Below, piece after piece: positions 26,157-34,909 of a stretch of DNA of 64,000 nucleotides (positions are counted from its first letter, which is position 1; every line of letters begins with the position of its first letter). Under the pieces are notes generated by a model. That model was not told where the DNA came from. It did no database searches and was given only the letters and a program-made list of their open reading frames with translations. A program made the position numbers and the translations under genes. This DNA is from Paenibacillus terricola (GTDB lineage: Bacteria; Bacillota; Bacilli; Paenibacillales; Paenibacillaceae), in NCBI RefSeq assembly GCF_014779765.1, contig NZ_JACXZA010000001.1:1426001-1490000 (forward strand). The letters run 5' to 3'.

Positions 26157-27002
26157 TCAAATGCGTTGAAACGATAAGGCGAACATGCCGGCCCCATAGG
26201 AGAAAGACTTCTCTCTAAGCCAGTGGTTCAATTCCTGCTTTCGCTCATCGGACAGATGATCGCTTTGCATGATCCGGGTCACAGTTTCCATGTAGCGGTG
26301 CATCAGCCGCTTCGTTTCGCCGTCTTCAGCCAGGATGCGATAAGGCTGCAGCTTCGTTCGCCAGCCACCGAAGGCCGCCGTTAATTCAACCAGCCGATTG
26401 CCGACTGGCTTCGGGAAGCGATCCAGCAGCGGCTTGCGCGAAGCCCGGAATAACGATTCGAATCGAGGCAGGCAGTCAGCGGGCAAGGGACCGGTTGCGT
26501 CGTCGTCCAAATCGATGACGATGATCAAGGAATCGGCATGGGTAACGGTTCGCAGCCAAGTCAGAAAATGCCCGAAGTCAGGGAGATGTAGGGCGACCAG
26601 CCTAGCGATGACGACATCGAACGGCTCGGCCCATGGCGTCCGTTCCCGATAATCCGAATTAACAAATTGCAGGCCTGGTGCGGTTCTTGCCGCAGCAAAA
26701 CGGTAAATGCGTTCGTCCTTCTCGAGACCGATGCAACTTAAGTGCGGGTAGTCCTGTTTGACCGCCTCCAAATAGGCACCGTTTCCGCAGCCAATATCGA
26801 GTACGGACGAAGCAACTTGAAGCGGCTCATGCAGGACCAGCGAACGCTCGCGCTCATAGAAGAGCTGCACGGTCAGAGAAAGCATATCGTTGAACAACTT
26901 CGTAGAATCGTCAATGCCCAGCGTTACCAGCTCCTTATCGGCTATATGTTTGACTAGATTAAGTATAAGGTGAAGGATGCGTTCGAAGTAGGTCCGGTAC
27001 AT
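26157..27002 (-). CDS. Class I SAM-dependent methyltransferase of the RiPP cluster
   Basis: 281 residues. An N-terminal helical region of 60 residues precedes the SAM fold, with motif I VLDIGCGNGAYLEA (residues 67-80), the acidic residue after beta 2 (CIGLEKDE) and FDVVIARLVALHLPDF as the post-III region. The substrate is unknown. As first gene of the operon with the isoprenoid-synthase-like gene and the RiPP precursor, it may methylate the peptide or the isoprenoid. GGAAAG is a weak ribosome site eight bases before the ATG. Confidence 0.85.
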   Translation of the reverse strand: MYRTYFERILHLILNLVKHIADKELVTLGIDDSTKLFNDMLSLTVQLFYERERSLVLHEPLQVASSVLDIGCGNGAYLEAVKQDYPHLSCIGLEKDERIYRFAAARTAPGLQFVNSDYRERTPWAEPFDVVIARLVALHLPDFGHFLTWLRTVTHADSLIIVIDLDDDATGPLPADCLPRFESLFRASRKPLLDRFPKPVGNRLVELTAAFGGWRTKLQPYRILAEDGETKRLMHRYMETVTRIMQSDHLSDERKQELNHWLREKSFSYGAGMFALSFQRI

Positions 27003-27370
27003 TCATCTGGCTTTCCATGATTTCAAATATTCGTTAGGCAGCATTCATTTCCTGCCCGAAGGGATGGCGATCCAACAAACGTACATGACTTAGATGGCAT
27101 TCTGAGAAGATGAAAAAGAAAGAAGGGCACCCTGTACTCGTATTCGAGGTAGCATCAGGTATGATATTCTATCAAAGATAACCATAATTTTAGATATCAA
27201 GTTAAACATCTAGAGACTAGTGATCAATACAATGGGGCGTATGTAAGATTCAAGTCGTGATCCGTCACCAGAGGAAGGAAAAATATTTTCTACCAATGTA
27301 GAAATCGGTCCATCTGAAACGACATCATAGTGTAACCACAATCAAGTTATAACTTTAAGGAGGAATTTGT
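27003..27370. other. Divergent intergenic region between the RiPP operon and the YCII/sigma operon
   Basis: 368 bases carrying promoters for both sides. I see no clear -35/-10 pair, no long inverted repeat and no credible short gene. The sequence is AT-rich and not obviously repeated elsewhere in the window. TTAAGGAGGAATT at the right end is the ribosome site of the YCII gene. Confidence 0.5.
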
Positions 27371-27718
27371 ATGAGTTACACGTTGATGTTGTTCGAGAGC
27401 CATGAAGATTTTGAGGCAAGAAAGGATCCGGCAAGGCAGGAACAATATTTGGCAGGATGGAGGCATTATACACGTGCTATGCAGGAGGCTGGAATTGTCG
27501 TGTATGGTGCAGGTCTCTACGCGCCAGAAACAGCTGCAACGATGAAGCGGCATGGCGGCGAGACGGTCGTTCAGGACGGTCCGTTCGCTGAGACGAAAGA
27601 ACAGCTCGGCGGAATTATGGTGATTGATGTTCCAGACATAGACACTGCATTAGAGTGGGCGGCTCGAGCACCTGTCGCTACGGTTGAGGTTAGACAGAAC
27701 ATTCCACAGTTGAAGTAA
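27371..27718 (+). CDS. YCII (DGPF-domain) family protein
   Basis: 115 residues of the YciI-like fold: SYTLMLFESHEDFEAR at the start, AGWRHYTRAMQEAGIVVYGAGL, and the family hallmark VQDGPFAETKEQLGGIMVIDV. DGPF proteins are linked genetically to ECF42 sigma factors, here encoded 7 bp downstream, where they are thought to be targets or partners. The biochemical role is unknown. A strong AAGGAGG precedes the ATG. Confidence 0.92.
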   Translation: MSYTLMLFESHEDFEARKDPARQEQYLAGWRHYTRAMQEAGIVVYGAGLYAPETAATMKRHGGETVVQDGPFAETKEQLGGIMVIDVPDIDTALEWAARAPVATVEVRQNIPQLK

Positions 27719-27725
27719 ATAGGCT

Positions 27726-28949
27726 ATGGAAATTAATCAGGTCATTGAGAAAACAGCGCGTGATGCTTATGGCCGATTGCTCTCTTATATGGCCGTTAAT
27801 TGGCGGGATCTTCAGGCTGTTGAGGATGCGATCGGGGATGCTTTTCTCGCCGCGCTAGAAACTTGGCCTAAGGTCGGTATTCCTGATAAGCCGGAAGCAT
27901 GGCTCGTTACTGCCGCCCATAGGAGGTTAATCGACCGAGCGCGACGAGCTCGTATATCTGAGAATGCGCTGCCGACACTCCATGCCATGTCGGAGGATGC
28001 TCAGTATCTGACTTCGTCTAACGCGGCTTTTCCAGACGAACGGCTGAAGATGATGTTTCTGTGCACGCATCCAACTATTGATGCTGTGATGCGAACGCCT
28101 CTTATGCTGCAGACGGTGCTCGGCATTGATGCAGCTCGAATCGCGTCCGCATTCGTCACTAAGCCTTCCACCATGAGTCAGCGACTTACCCGGGCAAAAG
28201 CCAAAATCCGTGCCGAACGCCTCACTTTTGAAATGCCTGATGCAGAAGAGATTCCAGATCGTCTCGAGCCTGTATTGGAGGCTATCTATGCTGCTTATGG
28301 GAGCGGGTGGGATGAGGCAACAATTGCTGATTCCCCTCGTAAGGGATTGACGGAGGAAGCTATTTATCTAGGAAAGCTGCTTCTTGGATTCGCACCTCGC
28401 GAACCTGAAGTTTACGGTCTTCTGGCTCTTATGCTGCACTGTGAGGCTCGCCGTGCGGCGCGGCATGACGATGAGGGGAACTATATTCCCCTCTCCGAGC
28501 AAGATTGCACGCGATGGGATCAACGTCTCATCATGGAGGCAGAGCATTATCTACATACCGCTTCTCAAGGCGGTCGGATTGGCCGTTTTCAACTTATGGC
28601 TGCGATCCAATCGGTACATGCACATCGTTCATGGACGGGGTGTATCGAGTGGGCTGCCATTGCGCAGTTGTACGAGGGCCTCGTTCGTAATCACCCCACA
28701 CTGGGAGCGATGGTCGGTCGGGCAGCTGCGGTCGCGGAAGCTTACGGACCCGAACACGGAGTTACCTTGTTAGAAGCTATACCGTTTGAAGATGTGGTGA
28801 ACTATCAGCCCTATTGGGCGCTTTCCGGTCATCTGTACAAGCAGATGAATCGCAACGAGGTTGCCCTTGCTGCCTATAGCCGTGCGATTGGACTTAGCAC
28901 CGATAGGTCCGTTCGACAATTTTTAAGCCGACAAGCTTCCGTATTATAA
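27726..28949 (+). CDS. ECF42-type RNA polymerase sigma factor with C-terminal extension
   Basis: 407 residues. Region 2 is NWRDLQAVEDAIGDAFLAALETWPKVG with AWLVTAAHRRLIDRARRAR; region 4 is LMLQTVLGIDAARIASAFVTKPSTMSQRLTRAKAKIR. A helical C-terminal extension of about 220 residues (LLALMLHCEARRAAR, GRIGRFQLMAAIQSVHA, YQPYWALSGHLYKQM) is the tetratricopeptide-like part typical of ECF42. That group has no classical anti-sigma factor and is coupled to DGPF proteins, as here. The ribosome site is weak and lies in the 3' end of the YCII gene. Confidence 0.92.
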   Translation: MEINQVIEKTARDAYGRLLSYMAVNWRDLQAVEDAIGDAFLAALETWPKVGIPDKPEAWLVTAAHRRLIDRARRARISENALPTLHAMSEDAQYLTSSNAAFPDERLKMMFLCTHPTIDAVMRTPLMLQTVLGIDAARIASAFVTKPSTMSQRLTRAKAKIRAERLTFEMPDAEEIPDRLEPVLEAIYAAYGSGWDEATIADSPRKGLTEEAIYLGKLLLGFAPREPEVYGLLALMLHCEARRAARHDDEGNYIPLSEQDCTRWDQRLIMEAEHYLHTASQGGRIGRFQLMAAIQSVHAHRSWTGCIEWAAIAQLYEGLVRNHPTLGAMVGRAAAVAEAYGPEHGVTLLEAIPFEDVVNYQPYWALSGHLYKQMNRNEVALAAYSRAIGLSTDRSVRQFLSRQASVL

Positions 28950-28975
28950 AGATGCAACTATATATTTGGTCATCT

Positions 28976-29000
28976 TAGGGTACCCTGTGGGTGCCCTATT
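28976..29000 (+). terminator. Hairpin after the YCII/sigma operon
   Basis: TAGGGTACCC, loop TGT, GGGTGCCCTA then TTTG. The T run is short, so termination may be weak. Confidence 0.6.
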
Positions 29001-29163
29001 TGCCGTAAAAGATAGTGTGAAGATTCAACGACCCTTCATGTAAAATTTTAGTTGACCAGTGTGATACAAATAATTAATCTAAAATAAGGAAAATAATTCC
29101 GATTATAAAGGAAGGTTGGGGATATGGCAGAATGCCAAGTCTACTAGTGAATAATAGGTCCAT

Positions 29164-29601
29164 ATGCTGATACGACAAGCGGTTACGAATGATATCACGC
29201 AGTTTATTTATTTTCGTAAGTTACTGTTGGGCGGGGAAGACAACAATGGTATGGATGAAGCATTCAGAAGCCATTTTCAATCGGGATTATCAGATGGGTC
29301 ACTTGTTGCATGGGTTGCTGATGATAAAGGGGTTGTTATTTCAACCGTATGTTTTTCCCTATGCCGATTGATGCCACGGTTTGATAACCCTTCTGGAATA
29401 GTTGCATACATGAGTAATGTTTACACTTTACCGGACTTTCGTCGTCAAGGCATAGCATCCAAGCTTATTAGTGAAGCAATAGGGGATTTGAAGATGCAAG
29501 GGATAAGAAAGATTCTGCTGCATTCGTCAGACATGGCTAAACCGGTATATGAAGGTCTTGGGTTTATTGAAGGCAAGAACTATATGTCCATCAATATTTA
29601 A
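29164..29601 (+). CDS. GNAT family N-acetyltransferase
   Basis: 145 residues. The acetyl-CoA-binding motif A reads NVYTLPDFRRQGIASKLISEAIG (NVYTLPDFRRQGIASKL), followed by KILLHSSDMAKPVYEGLGF, the usual C-terminal GNAT segment. It acetylates an unknown amine or peptide N-terminus. The ribosome site is weak (TAGG). It is followed at 33 bases by a VOC gene and may be co-transcribed with it. Confidence 0.88.
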   Translation: MLIRQAVTNDITQFIYFRKLLLGGEDNNGMDEAFRSHFQSGLSDGSLVAWVADDKGVVISTVCFSLCRLMPRFDNPSGIVAYMSNVYTLPDFRRQGIASKLISEAIGDLKMQGIRKILLHSSDMAKPVYEGLGFIEGKNYMSINI

Positions 29602-29634
29602 TGCTAGACCTACACCTAATAAGGGGGCATTAAC

Positions 29635-30030
29635 ATGGAACGTTTGAATGATGAAGTGGGTACCTTTGGTCGGACGGGCAGCAGGATTGAAAAAAGAGTA
29701 GGTTCGATTTTTATCCATGTTTCGGATATGAAGAGATCAGTGGAATGGTATAGCCATGTGTTGGAACTGCCTTTCAACGATGATTATTTGGAGAAGCGGC
29801 TGTCTACGGTTTACTCCTTACCTGTCGATGGAACGGAGATCCTGTTGGATTCCAATCACGGTGCGTCACCTGGCCCTCAACCTTTGATGTTCTTCAAGTC
29901 AGATGATATTCAGCAGTCGCTTCAATTTTTGAAAGAAAACGACATTGTCATTCATCATGAGGCACTAGAGCACAACATCATCATTATCGAGGACCCTGAT
30001 GGAAACAAATTAATGTTGATTGAGATGTAG
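29635..30030 (+). CDS. VOC (glyoxalase/bleomycin-resistance) family protein
   Basis: 131 residues in one VOC module pair: SIFIHVSDMKRSVEWYSHVL at the N-terminus and HNIIIIEDPDGNKLMLIEM at the C-terminus, whose Glu is a usual metal ligand. AAGGGGGCATTAAC precedes the ATG. The role may be metal-dependent lyase, dioxygenase or antibiotic-binding protein; sequence alone does not decide. It heads a group of VOC genes in 29.6-41 kb. Confidence 0.88.
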   Translation: MERLNDEVGTFGRTGSRIEKRVGSIFIHVSDMKRSVEWYSHVLELPFNDDYLEKRLSTVYSLPVDGTEILLDSNHGASPGPQPLMFFKSDDIQQSLQFLKENDIVIHHEALEHNIIIIEDPDGNKLMLIEM

Positions 30031-30058
30031 TAACTAAAAAAAGGAGTTGATTCCGTTG

Positions 30059-30442
30059 ATGGAGCAGTCTCTTGAACAAGACGTAAAGATGAAAATAAAC
30101 ACGGGTCCAACTTTGTTGCTTGTATCCAATTTGATTAATTCGAGAAGATATTATGAAGAGGTTCTAGGATGTCAGCATGATGATTGTGGTCATACAACAC
30201 GCGAAGGATTATTTCTATTAATGTACGAAGCGGATAATGATCGAGATGTAAAGCCAATCAGTAATATCGCCGGCGGTCCGCCGTGGGATATATTGGTTTA
30301 CACGAATTCTCAAGAAGAGCTTTATGAAGAATTCAAAGCAAAAGGAGCCGTCTTTGCTTCAGAACTTAATATATCGGAATCGGGTTGGAAGGAATTTATC
30401 GTTCAAGATTTAGATGGTTATAAGATTGGTTTTGGAAGTTAA
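30059..30442 (+). CDS. VOC family protein
   Basis: About 127 residues with the VOC pattern (TLLLVSNLINSRRYYEEVLG, later WKEFIVQDLDGYKIGFGS). It is closest within the window to the VOC protein at 38728, sharing the end 'RDLNGYQI' and 'EVKPIS' in the middle. ATG 30059 is 12 bases after AAGGAG, with a TTG at 30056 as alternative start. The C-terminal Glu metal ligand is Gly here, which argues for a binding or resistance protein rather than an enzyme. Confidence 0.8.
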   Translation: MEQSLEQDVKMKINTGPTLLLVSNLINSRRYYEEVLGCQHDDCGHTTREGLFLLMYEADNDRDVKPISNIAGGPPWDILVYTNSQEELYEEFKAKGAVFASELNISESGWKEFIVQDLDGYKIGFGS

Positions 30443-30482
30443 TATTCAAAGGTTAACAGTAGATTGATCACCGGAGGTTATG

Positions 30483-31464
30483 ATGAACAAAGAACCCGTC
30501 ACACTTAACATTTTGCTGTACGAGCATTGAACTTATCTAGATATTTCTGAAAGCCGTCTACCATCCAGAGACCTTCAGAATAGGTGAACAAACCTATGCT
30601 CTTCCCGTATTTTTAGACACGTATTGGTTTTATGTGAATACCGATTTGTTGAAAAAATTAAATCTGCAGATGCCGTCTAACGATTGGACATATGATGAAA
30701 TGGTTGAACTTGCGACTAAGGCGACAGATGTTTCGATACAGCAATACGGTCTTGATTTTAGTCCGCCTATCACGTGGTATGTCAAATGTTTATATTCAAT
30801 CGCGAATGGTCATGCGGAACATCCTTTCTTCATGAACGGGGATTTGACGGAAAGCGTTATTGATACACCTGAAGTCATTGCGGACCTTCAATGGCTTTAC
30901 GATCTTGTCAACAAACACCAGGTGATTATTAATGAGAAGTTAATAGGCACTTTTCCGATTCAGCCGTTTTTTGAAGGGAAAACATTGTTACTTGCCGCAG
31001 AGTACCCGCCAGATCCGAGTTGGAAGTTCGACTGGGACGTATTGCCGATGCCGAGAGGGACTAAGAAGCAAGCTACCATGCATCAAATTACACCAATGGG
31101 AATACTTCAAGCCTCGCAATACAAAGAAGAGGCTTACAAATTCATTAGCTTCTTCTATGAGTTAGAAACACAAAAGTTTCTAGCGGATGAGGCAAAAGTG
31201 ACAACTGTTCGTCACCCAGAGCTGGATCATTACTACGATGAAATCAGCCACTGGAAAGGGAAGAATGTAGAGGCGATTAAACTTTCCAATACGATAGGTT
31301 ATTTGGACCCGATTGTAATGGATACGGTTTATCATAAACAATATCTGCCGCTTTATCATGACAATAGCTGGAAGTTGTTTTCTGGAGAATTTAGTTTCAG
31401 TGATGTAACAAAAGAAATTGATAATTGGAGTAAAAATAAAGTTAAGTTTAATACAAATAGCTAG
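30483..31464 (+). pseudogene. Broken extracellular solute-binding protein gene
   Basis: An intact ribosome site (GGAGG) and ATG at 30483 start a peptide MNKEPVTLNILLYEH that stops at once; the rest of the N-terminal half is missing. From about 30568 the frame continues as a family-1 sugar-binding protein (YHPETFRIGEQTYALPVFLD, then WDVLPMPRG and ITPMGILQASQYKEEAYKF). There is no signal peptide. An internal deletion with frame loss has removed roughly the first third, so no functional lipoprotein is possible. No permease genes are near. Confidence 0.82.
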
Positions 31465-31501
31465 CGGCGTTGTTGCGCTCATGAGAAGGAGGAATGAGAA
31501 T

Positions 31502-31981
31502 ATGCGAACGAATGAAGATATTAAACCGGAGGAAAGAATGGAGGACATCACCGGAATCACATGTATATACGTCCCGGTGAATGATGTTTACGAGTCTATT
31601 AAGTGGTATCAACAGAACTTCGGATGTCAACCAACAGCCCACAATGAAGTGAAACCTGGGATGGAAATTGCTATATTGAGATTTCCCGATCAGAATGGCC
31701 AGTTCCAAGAAGCCGGTATGAGGTCAACAGTACCCGCTATTTTTCTTATGGGAGGCGGAGGAGGGGCAACGCAAGCAGCGGGGAGTTATGGCTTTACATA
31801 TGACAACGGTTACCGACAACCACTAGCTTGTTTCATTACTCCTCGTATTCAAGAAATGTACAATCGTTTTAAGGAAAACGGGGTCAATATCATAACCGAG
31901 ATTCCAGAAAACGGACCTGTTGGACCTATCTTTAGTTTTACTGATTTGGAAGGGAATCTGTTCGAGTTATGGCAACCTTGA
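31502..31981 (+). CDS. VOC family protein with glycine-rich insertion
   Basis: 159 residues. VOC segments are ITCIYVPVNDVYESIKWYQQ at the start and GPIFSFTDLEGNLFELWQP at the end, with the terminal Glu that usually binds metal. An insertion MGGGGGATQAAG in the middle is unusual. ATG 31502 is nine bases after AAGGAGG; it overlaps nothing in the broken binding-protein gene. It ends at a strong terminator. Confidence 0.85.
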   Translation: MRTNEDIKPEERMEDITGITCIYVPVNDVYESIKWYQQNFGCQPTAHNEVKPGMEIAILRFPDQNGQFQEAGMRSTVPAIFLMGGGGGATQAAGSYGFTYDNGYRQPLACFITPRIQEMYNRFKENGVNIITEIPENGPVGPIFSFTDLEGNLFELWQP

Positions 31982-32018
31982 TGTTCTAACGAACAGGAAC
32001 ATTCATTCAACTACAGAA

Positions 32019-32057
32019 GGAGCAGTTGCCACCGTGGCAACTGCTCCTTTGTTTTTA
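32019..32057 (+). terminator. Terminator with 14-bp perfect stem (repeat family)
   Basis: GGAGCAGTTGCC...GGCAACTGCTCC followed by TTTGTTTTT. Near-identical hairpins occur at 39170 and 49447. Confidence 0.93.
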
Positions 32058-32109
32058 GTGAAAAGACAGAATTCATTAGATTAATACTAGATAATCTACA
32101 TGAACCGCA

Positions 32110-33804
32110 TCACAGAGACTTGTCGTCCACGCTTTCCAGCCAATCCTCGATGGTGCCGATGACGGAGGATAAGCAGCTATCTTCGAACGGCGAGATCAGG
32201 CCGGCTGCGCTGACGAGTTCCGTGAAGGAGAGGCTGCCGCCGAGACGACATAGGCCGAGGTAGTCGTTCCATGCGGCTTCGCGGTCTTCGCGGGACTTCT
32301 TCCAGAATTGGAACGCACAGATCTGTGCCAGCGTGTAGTCGATGTAGTAGAACGGCGAGTTGAAAATATGTCCCTGCTTATGCCAGAAGCCGCCTGCCGA
32401 CAGGTATGCGTTGTCCGCGTAATCGCGATGGGGGAGGTATTTCTTCTCGATTTCACGCCACGCCTGCTTCCGCTCGGTTGGCGTCGCATCCGGATTCGCA
32501 TACACGTAATGTTGAAATTCATCCACGGTCACGCCGTACGGAATGAAGATGAGCGAGCTGGCAAGATGGTCGAATCGGTATTTGTCAGCGTCCTCCTTGA
32601 AGAACAGTTCCATCCACGGCCAAGTTAGAAACTCCATGCTCATGGAATGGATCTCGCACGCTTCGTAGGTCGGGAAGGCATACTCCGGCACCGCGTAGCC
32701 ACGGCTCTCGTACACCTGGAACGCATGCCCCGCCTCGTGCGTCAGTACGTCGATATCGCCGGAGGTGCCATTGAAGTTCGAGAAAATGTACGGCGACTTG
32801 TGCTCGCTGATATACGTGCAGTAACCGCCGCCTTGCTTACCCTTCTTGGCGACAAGGTCCATCAGCTCGTTGTCCTGCATGAACCGGAAGAACGCGCCCG
32901 TCTCCGGCGACAGCTCTGCGTACATCTTCGCGCCTCCGGCCACGATCCAGTCAGGGTCGCCCTTCGGCGTCGCGTTGCCGGACAGGAAGGCGAGGTTCTC
33001 GTCGTAATAGAGCAGATTGTCGACCCCAATGCGGCTCCGCTGACGTTCCTTGAGATTCGTCACAGCCGGCACAATATGGTCCTGTACCTGTTTGCGGAAG
33101 TTCGCAATCATATTCGCGTCGTAGTCGGTCCGACTCATACGGGCGTAGCCGAGCTCGATGAAGTTGTCGAAGCCGAGCTTCTTGGCGATGCGAGTACGTA
33201 CCTTAACCAGATCATCATAGATGCGGTCGAAGGTCGCTTCGTTCTCCGCCATGAAGCCGGAGGACGCTTCGGCAGCGCGTCTGCGCATATCGCGGTCGGT
33301 CGATTGCTGGAACGGACCGAGTTGTGCGAGAGTTCGTTCTTCGCCTTCGAATCGTATTTTTGCAGAAGCGATAAGCTTGGAATATTCCGTCGTTAATTTG
33401 TTCTCCTGCTGGAGATCTTCGATAACCTCTGGGCTGAACGTATTCAGTGACAGTTCGGCTAGCCGGAACAGCTGTCGTCCCCATTTGTCCTCTAATTCGG
33501 AACGGAACTTCGAACCGACAAGGGCTCGGTAATAGTCTGTCAAGAATTCCTGCACAATCGGGCCGTTCTCGTCGAAGAAGTCCTGTTCGGCTTTGTAGAA
33601 TTCGTCGTTCGTATCGATGGAGTGGCGAATGCTTGCGATCGTCTGCATCGTGTCGAACTCGCTGCGGAGCTTGTTCATGCCTGCCATCGCTGCGTCCTGC
33701 TCCTCGTAGCTGCCCGCTGAGGCGAATGCGCCCAACAGCTCCTTGAACTTCACCTCGAACGCCTTCACATCCGGCCTCTCGTATGTATACTCGCTAAATC
33801 TCAT
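32110..33804 (-). CDS. M3 family oligoendopeptidase (PepF-like zinc peptidase)
   Basis: 564 residues, the usual size of M3 oligopeptidases. The zinc motif HEAGH is at 356-360 (IDVLTHEAGHAFQVYES) with the third ligand Glu384 in CEIHSMSMEF. Other family marks are TKYISEHKSPYI-like CTYISEHKSPYIFSN and the C-terminal FYYIDYTLAQICAFQFW. It is a cytoplasmic enzyme degrading oligopeptides, without signal peptide. GGAGGG lies 13 bases before the ATG. It is a single gene; GC content is higher than in its neighbours. Confidence 0.94.
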   Translation of the reverse strand: MRFSEYTYERPDVKAFEVKFKELLGAFASAGSYEEQDAAMAGMNKLRSEFDTMQTIASIRHSIDTNDEFYKAEQDFFDENGPIVQEFLTDYYRALVGSKFRSELEDKWGRQLFRLAELSLNTFSPEVIEDLQQENKLTTEYSKLIASAKIRFEGEERTLAQLGPFQQSTDRDMRRRAAEASSGFMAENEATFDRIYDDLVKVRTRIAKKLGFDNFIELGYARMSRTDYDANMIANFRKQVQDHIVPAVTNLKERQRSRIGVDNLLYYDENLAFLSGNATPKGDPDWIVAGGAKMYAELSPETGAFFRFMQDNELMDLVAKKGKQGGGYCTYISEHKSPYIFSNFNGTSGDIDVLTHEAGHAFQVYESRGYAVPEYAFPTYEACEIHSMSMEFLTWPWMELFFKEDADKYRFDHLASSLIFIPYGVTVDEFQHYVYANPDATPTERKQAWREIEKKYLPHRDYADNAYLSAGGFWHKQGHIFNSPFYYIDYTLAQICAFQFWKKSREDREAAWNDYLGLCRLGGSLSFTELVSAAGLISPFEDSCLSSVIGTIEDWLESVDDKSL

Positions 33805-33984
33805 GCACCATGCACCACCCTCCGATTTTTAAGACTAATGCGTCTAACCTCAGGCCATGTTGTTCGAACGGCTTGCTCACCAGCAAGTCCATAGCCTAGC
33901 CCAATATACGCAGCAGCCATGGTTCCATTATACCGCATTCCCTGCAGGCTAGGTTAACGTATCCAATTTTGGGCCAATAACCAG

Positions 33985-34035
33985 TTGACTTCCAAAAACC
34001 GTCTGTGGTACATTGTGTATGCACAACATGCACAA
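33985..34035 (+). promoter_or_regulatory. Promoter and probable YtrA-type operator of the ABC operon
   Basis: -35 TTGACT (33985) and -10 TACATT (34009) with an 18-base spacer. Over the start point lies TTGTGTATG-CACAA-CATGCACAA (34013-34035), an inverted repeat with one mismatch, a likely site for the GntR protein encoded by the operon. Confidence 0.65.
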
Positions 34036-34054
34036 TTTGATGAGGAGGTACGGT

Positions 34055-34909
34055 ATGCTGGCAATGGATATTCGAAATTTAAATAAGAAATATCCTAACT
34101 TTGAGTTGAAAGACGTATCGTTTCAGCTGGAGAAGGGGTACATTATGGGATTTATCGGCGCCAATGGCGCAGGGAAAACAACGACGATTAAATCTATCCT
34201 GAATATGATTCATATCGATGGCGGCGAGGTACACATTCTGGGCAAGAATATCGCTGAACACGAAATCGAATTGAAGCAAGAAATCGGTTATGCATTCGGC
34301 GGGAGCGATTTCTATACACGCAGCAAGCTCAAGACGTTGACCGATGTTGTTAAGAAATTCTACACGAATTGGAATGATGAGACCTACCGCAGCTATCTAA
34401 GAAGGTTCAAATTGGATGAAAACAAGAAAATTGCGGAATTGTCCACGGGGATGAAAGTGAAGTATAGTTTAGCCCTTGCTTTATCTCATGGCGCTAAATT
34501 GCTTGTCCTGGATGAACCGACTAGTGGACTTGACCCGGTCGCAAGGGTCGATCTGCTAGAAATTTTTCAAGAGCTCGTCCTTGATGGCGAGATCAGCATT
34601 TTATTCTCGACTCACATTACATCTGATTTAGAGAAATGCGCTGATTTTATAACCTTCATTGATAACGGGCAAATCATCGCCAGCGCTGAGAAACATGGTT
34701 TTATGGAATCCTACCGATTACTTAGTGGCAGCGAGAGCCAGTTGGAGCAAGTGAAAGAACACCTGATATCCTATAAAATCAATTCATTCGGCTTTACAGG
34801 ATTGATCCATGCCAAGGACTTCGATCCTTCTTCCGACATTAAAGCTGCTACACCGAGTCTTGAGGAGATCATGATTTATTACGCGAAAAAGGTGGATGCG
34901 CATGTATAA
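34055..34909 (+). CDS. ABC transporter ATP-binding protein
   Basis: 284 residues. Walker A is GANGAGKTTTIKSIL, the signature is the divergent ELSTGMKVKYSLALALSH (LSTGM instead of LSGGQ), Walker B is LLVLDEPTSGLDPV and the H-loop STHI. This form is typical of YtrB/EcsA-type exporters without known substrate. ATG 34055 is six bases after GAGGAGG. The stop overlaps the permease start. The operon with a YtrA-type regulator recalls cell-envelope or antimicrobial-peptide response systems. Confidence 0.92.
   Translation: MLAMDIRNLNKKYPNFELKDVSFQLEKGYIMGFIGANGAGKTTTIKSILNMIHIDGGEVHILGKNIAEHEIELKQEIGYAFGGSDFYTRSKLKTLTDVVKKFYTNWNDETYRSYLRRFKLDENKKIAELSTGMKVKYSLALALSHGAKLLVLDEPTSGLDPVARVDLLEIFQELVLDGEISILFSTHITSDLEKCADFITFIDNGQIIASAEKHGFMESYRLLSGSESQLEQVKEHLISYKINSFGFTGLIHAKDFDPSSDIKAATPSLEEIMIYYAKKVDAHV

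Noticed and set aside
32647-33396. A 249-codon frame opposite the M3 peptidase gene
   Set aside because: Shadow of a GC-rich gene; no ribosome site and low-complexity Arg/Val/Leu product.
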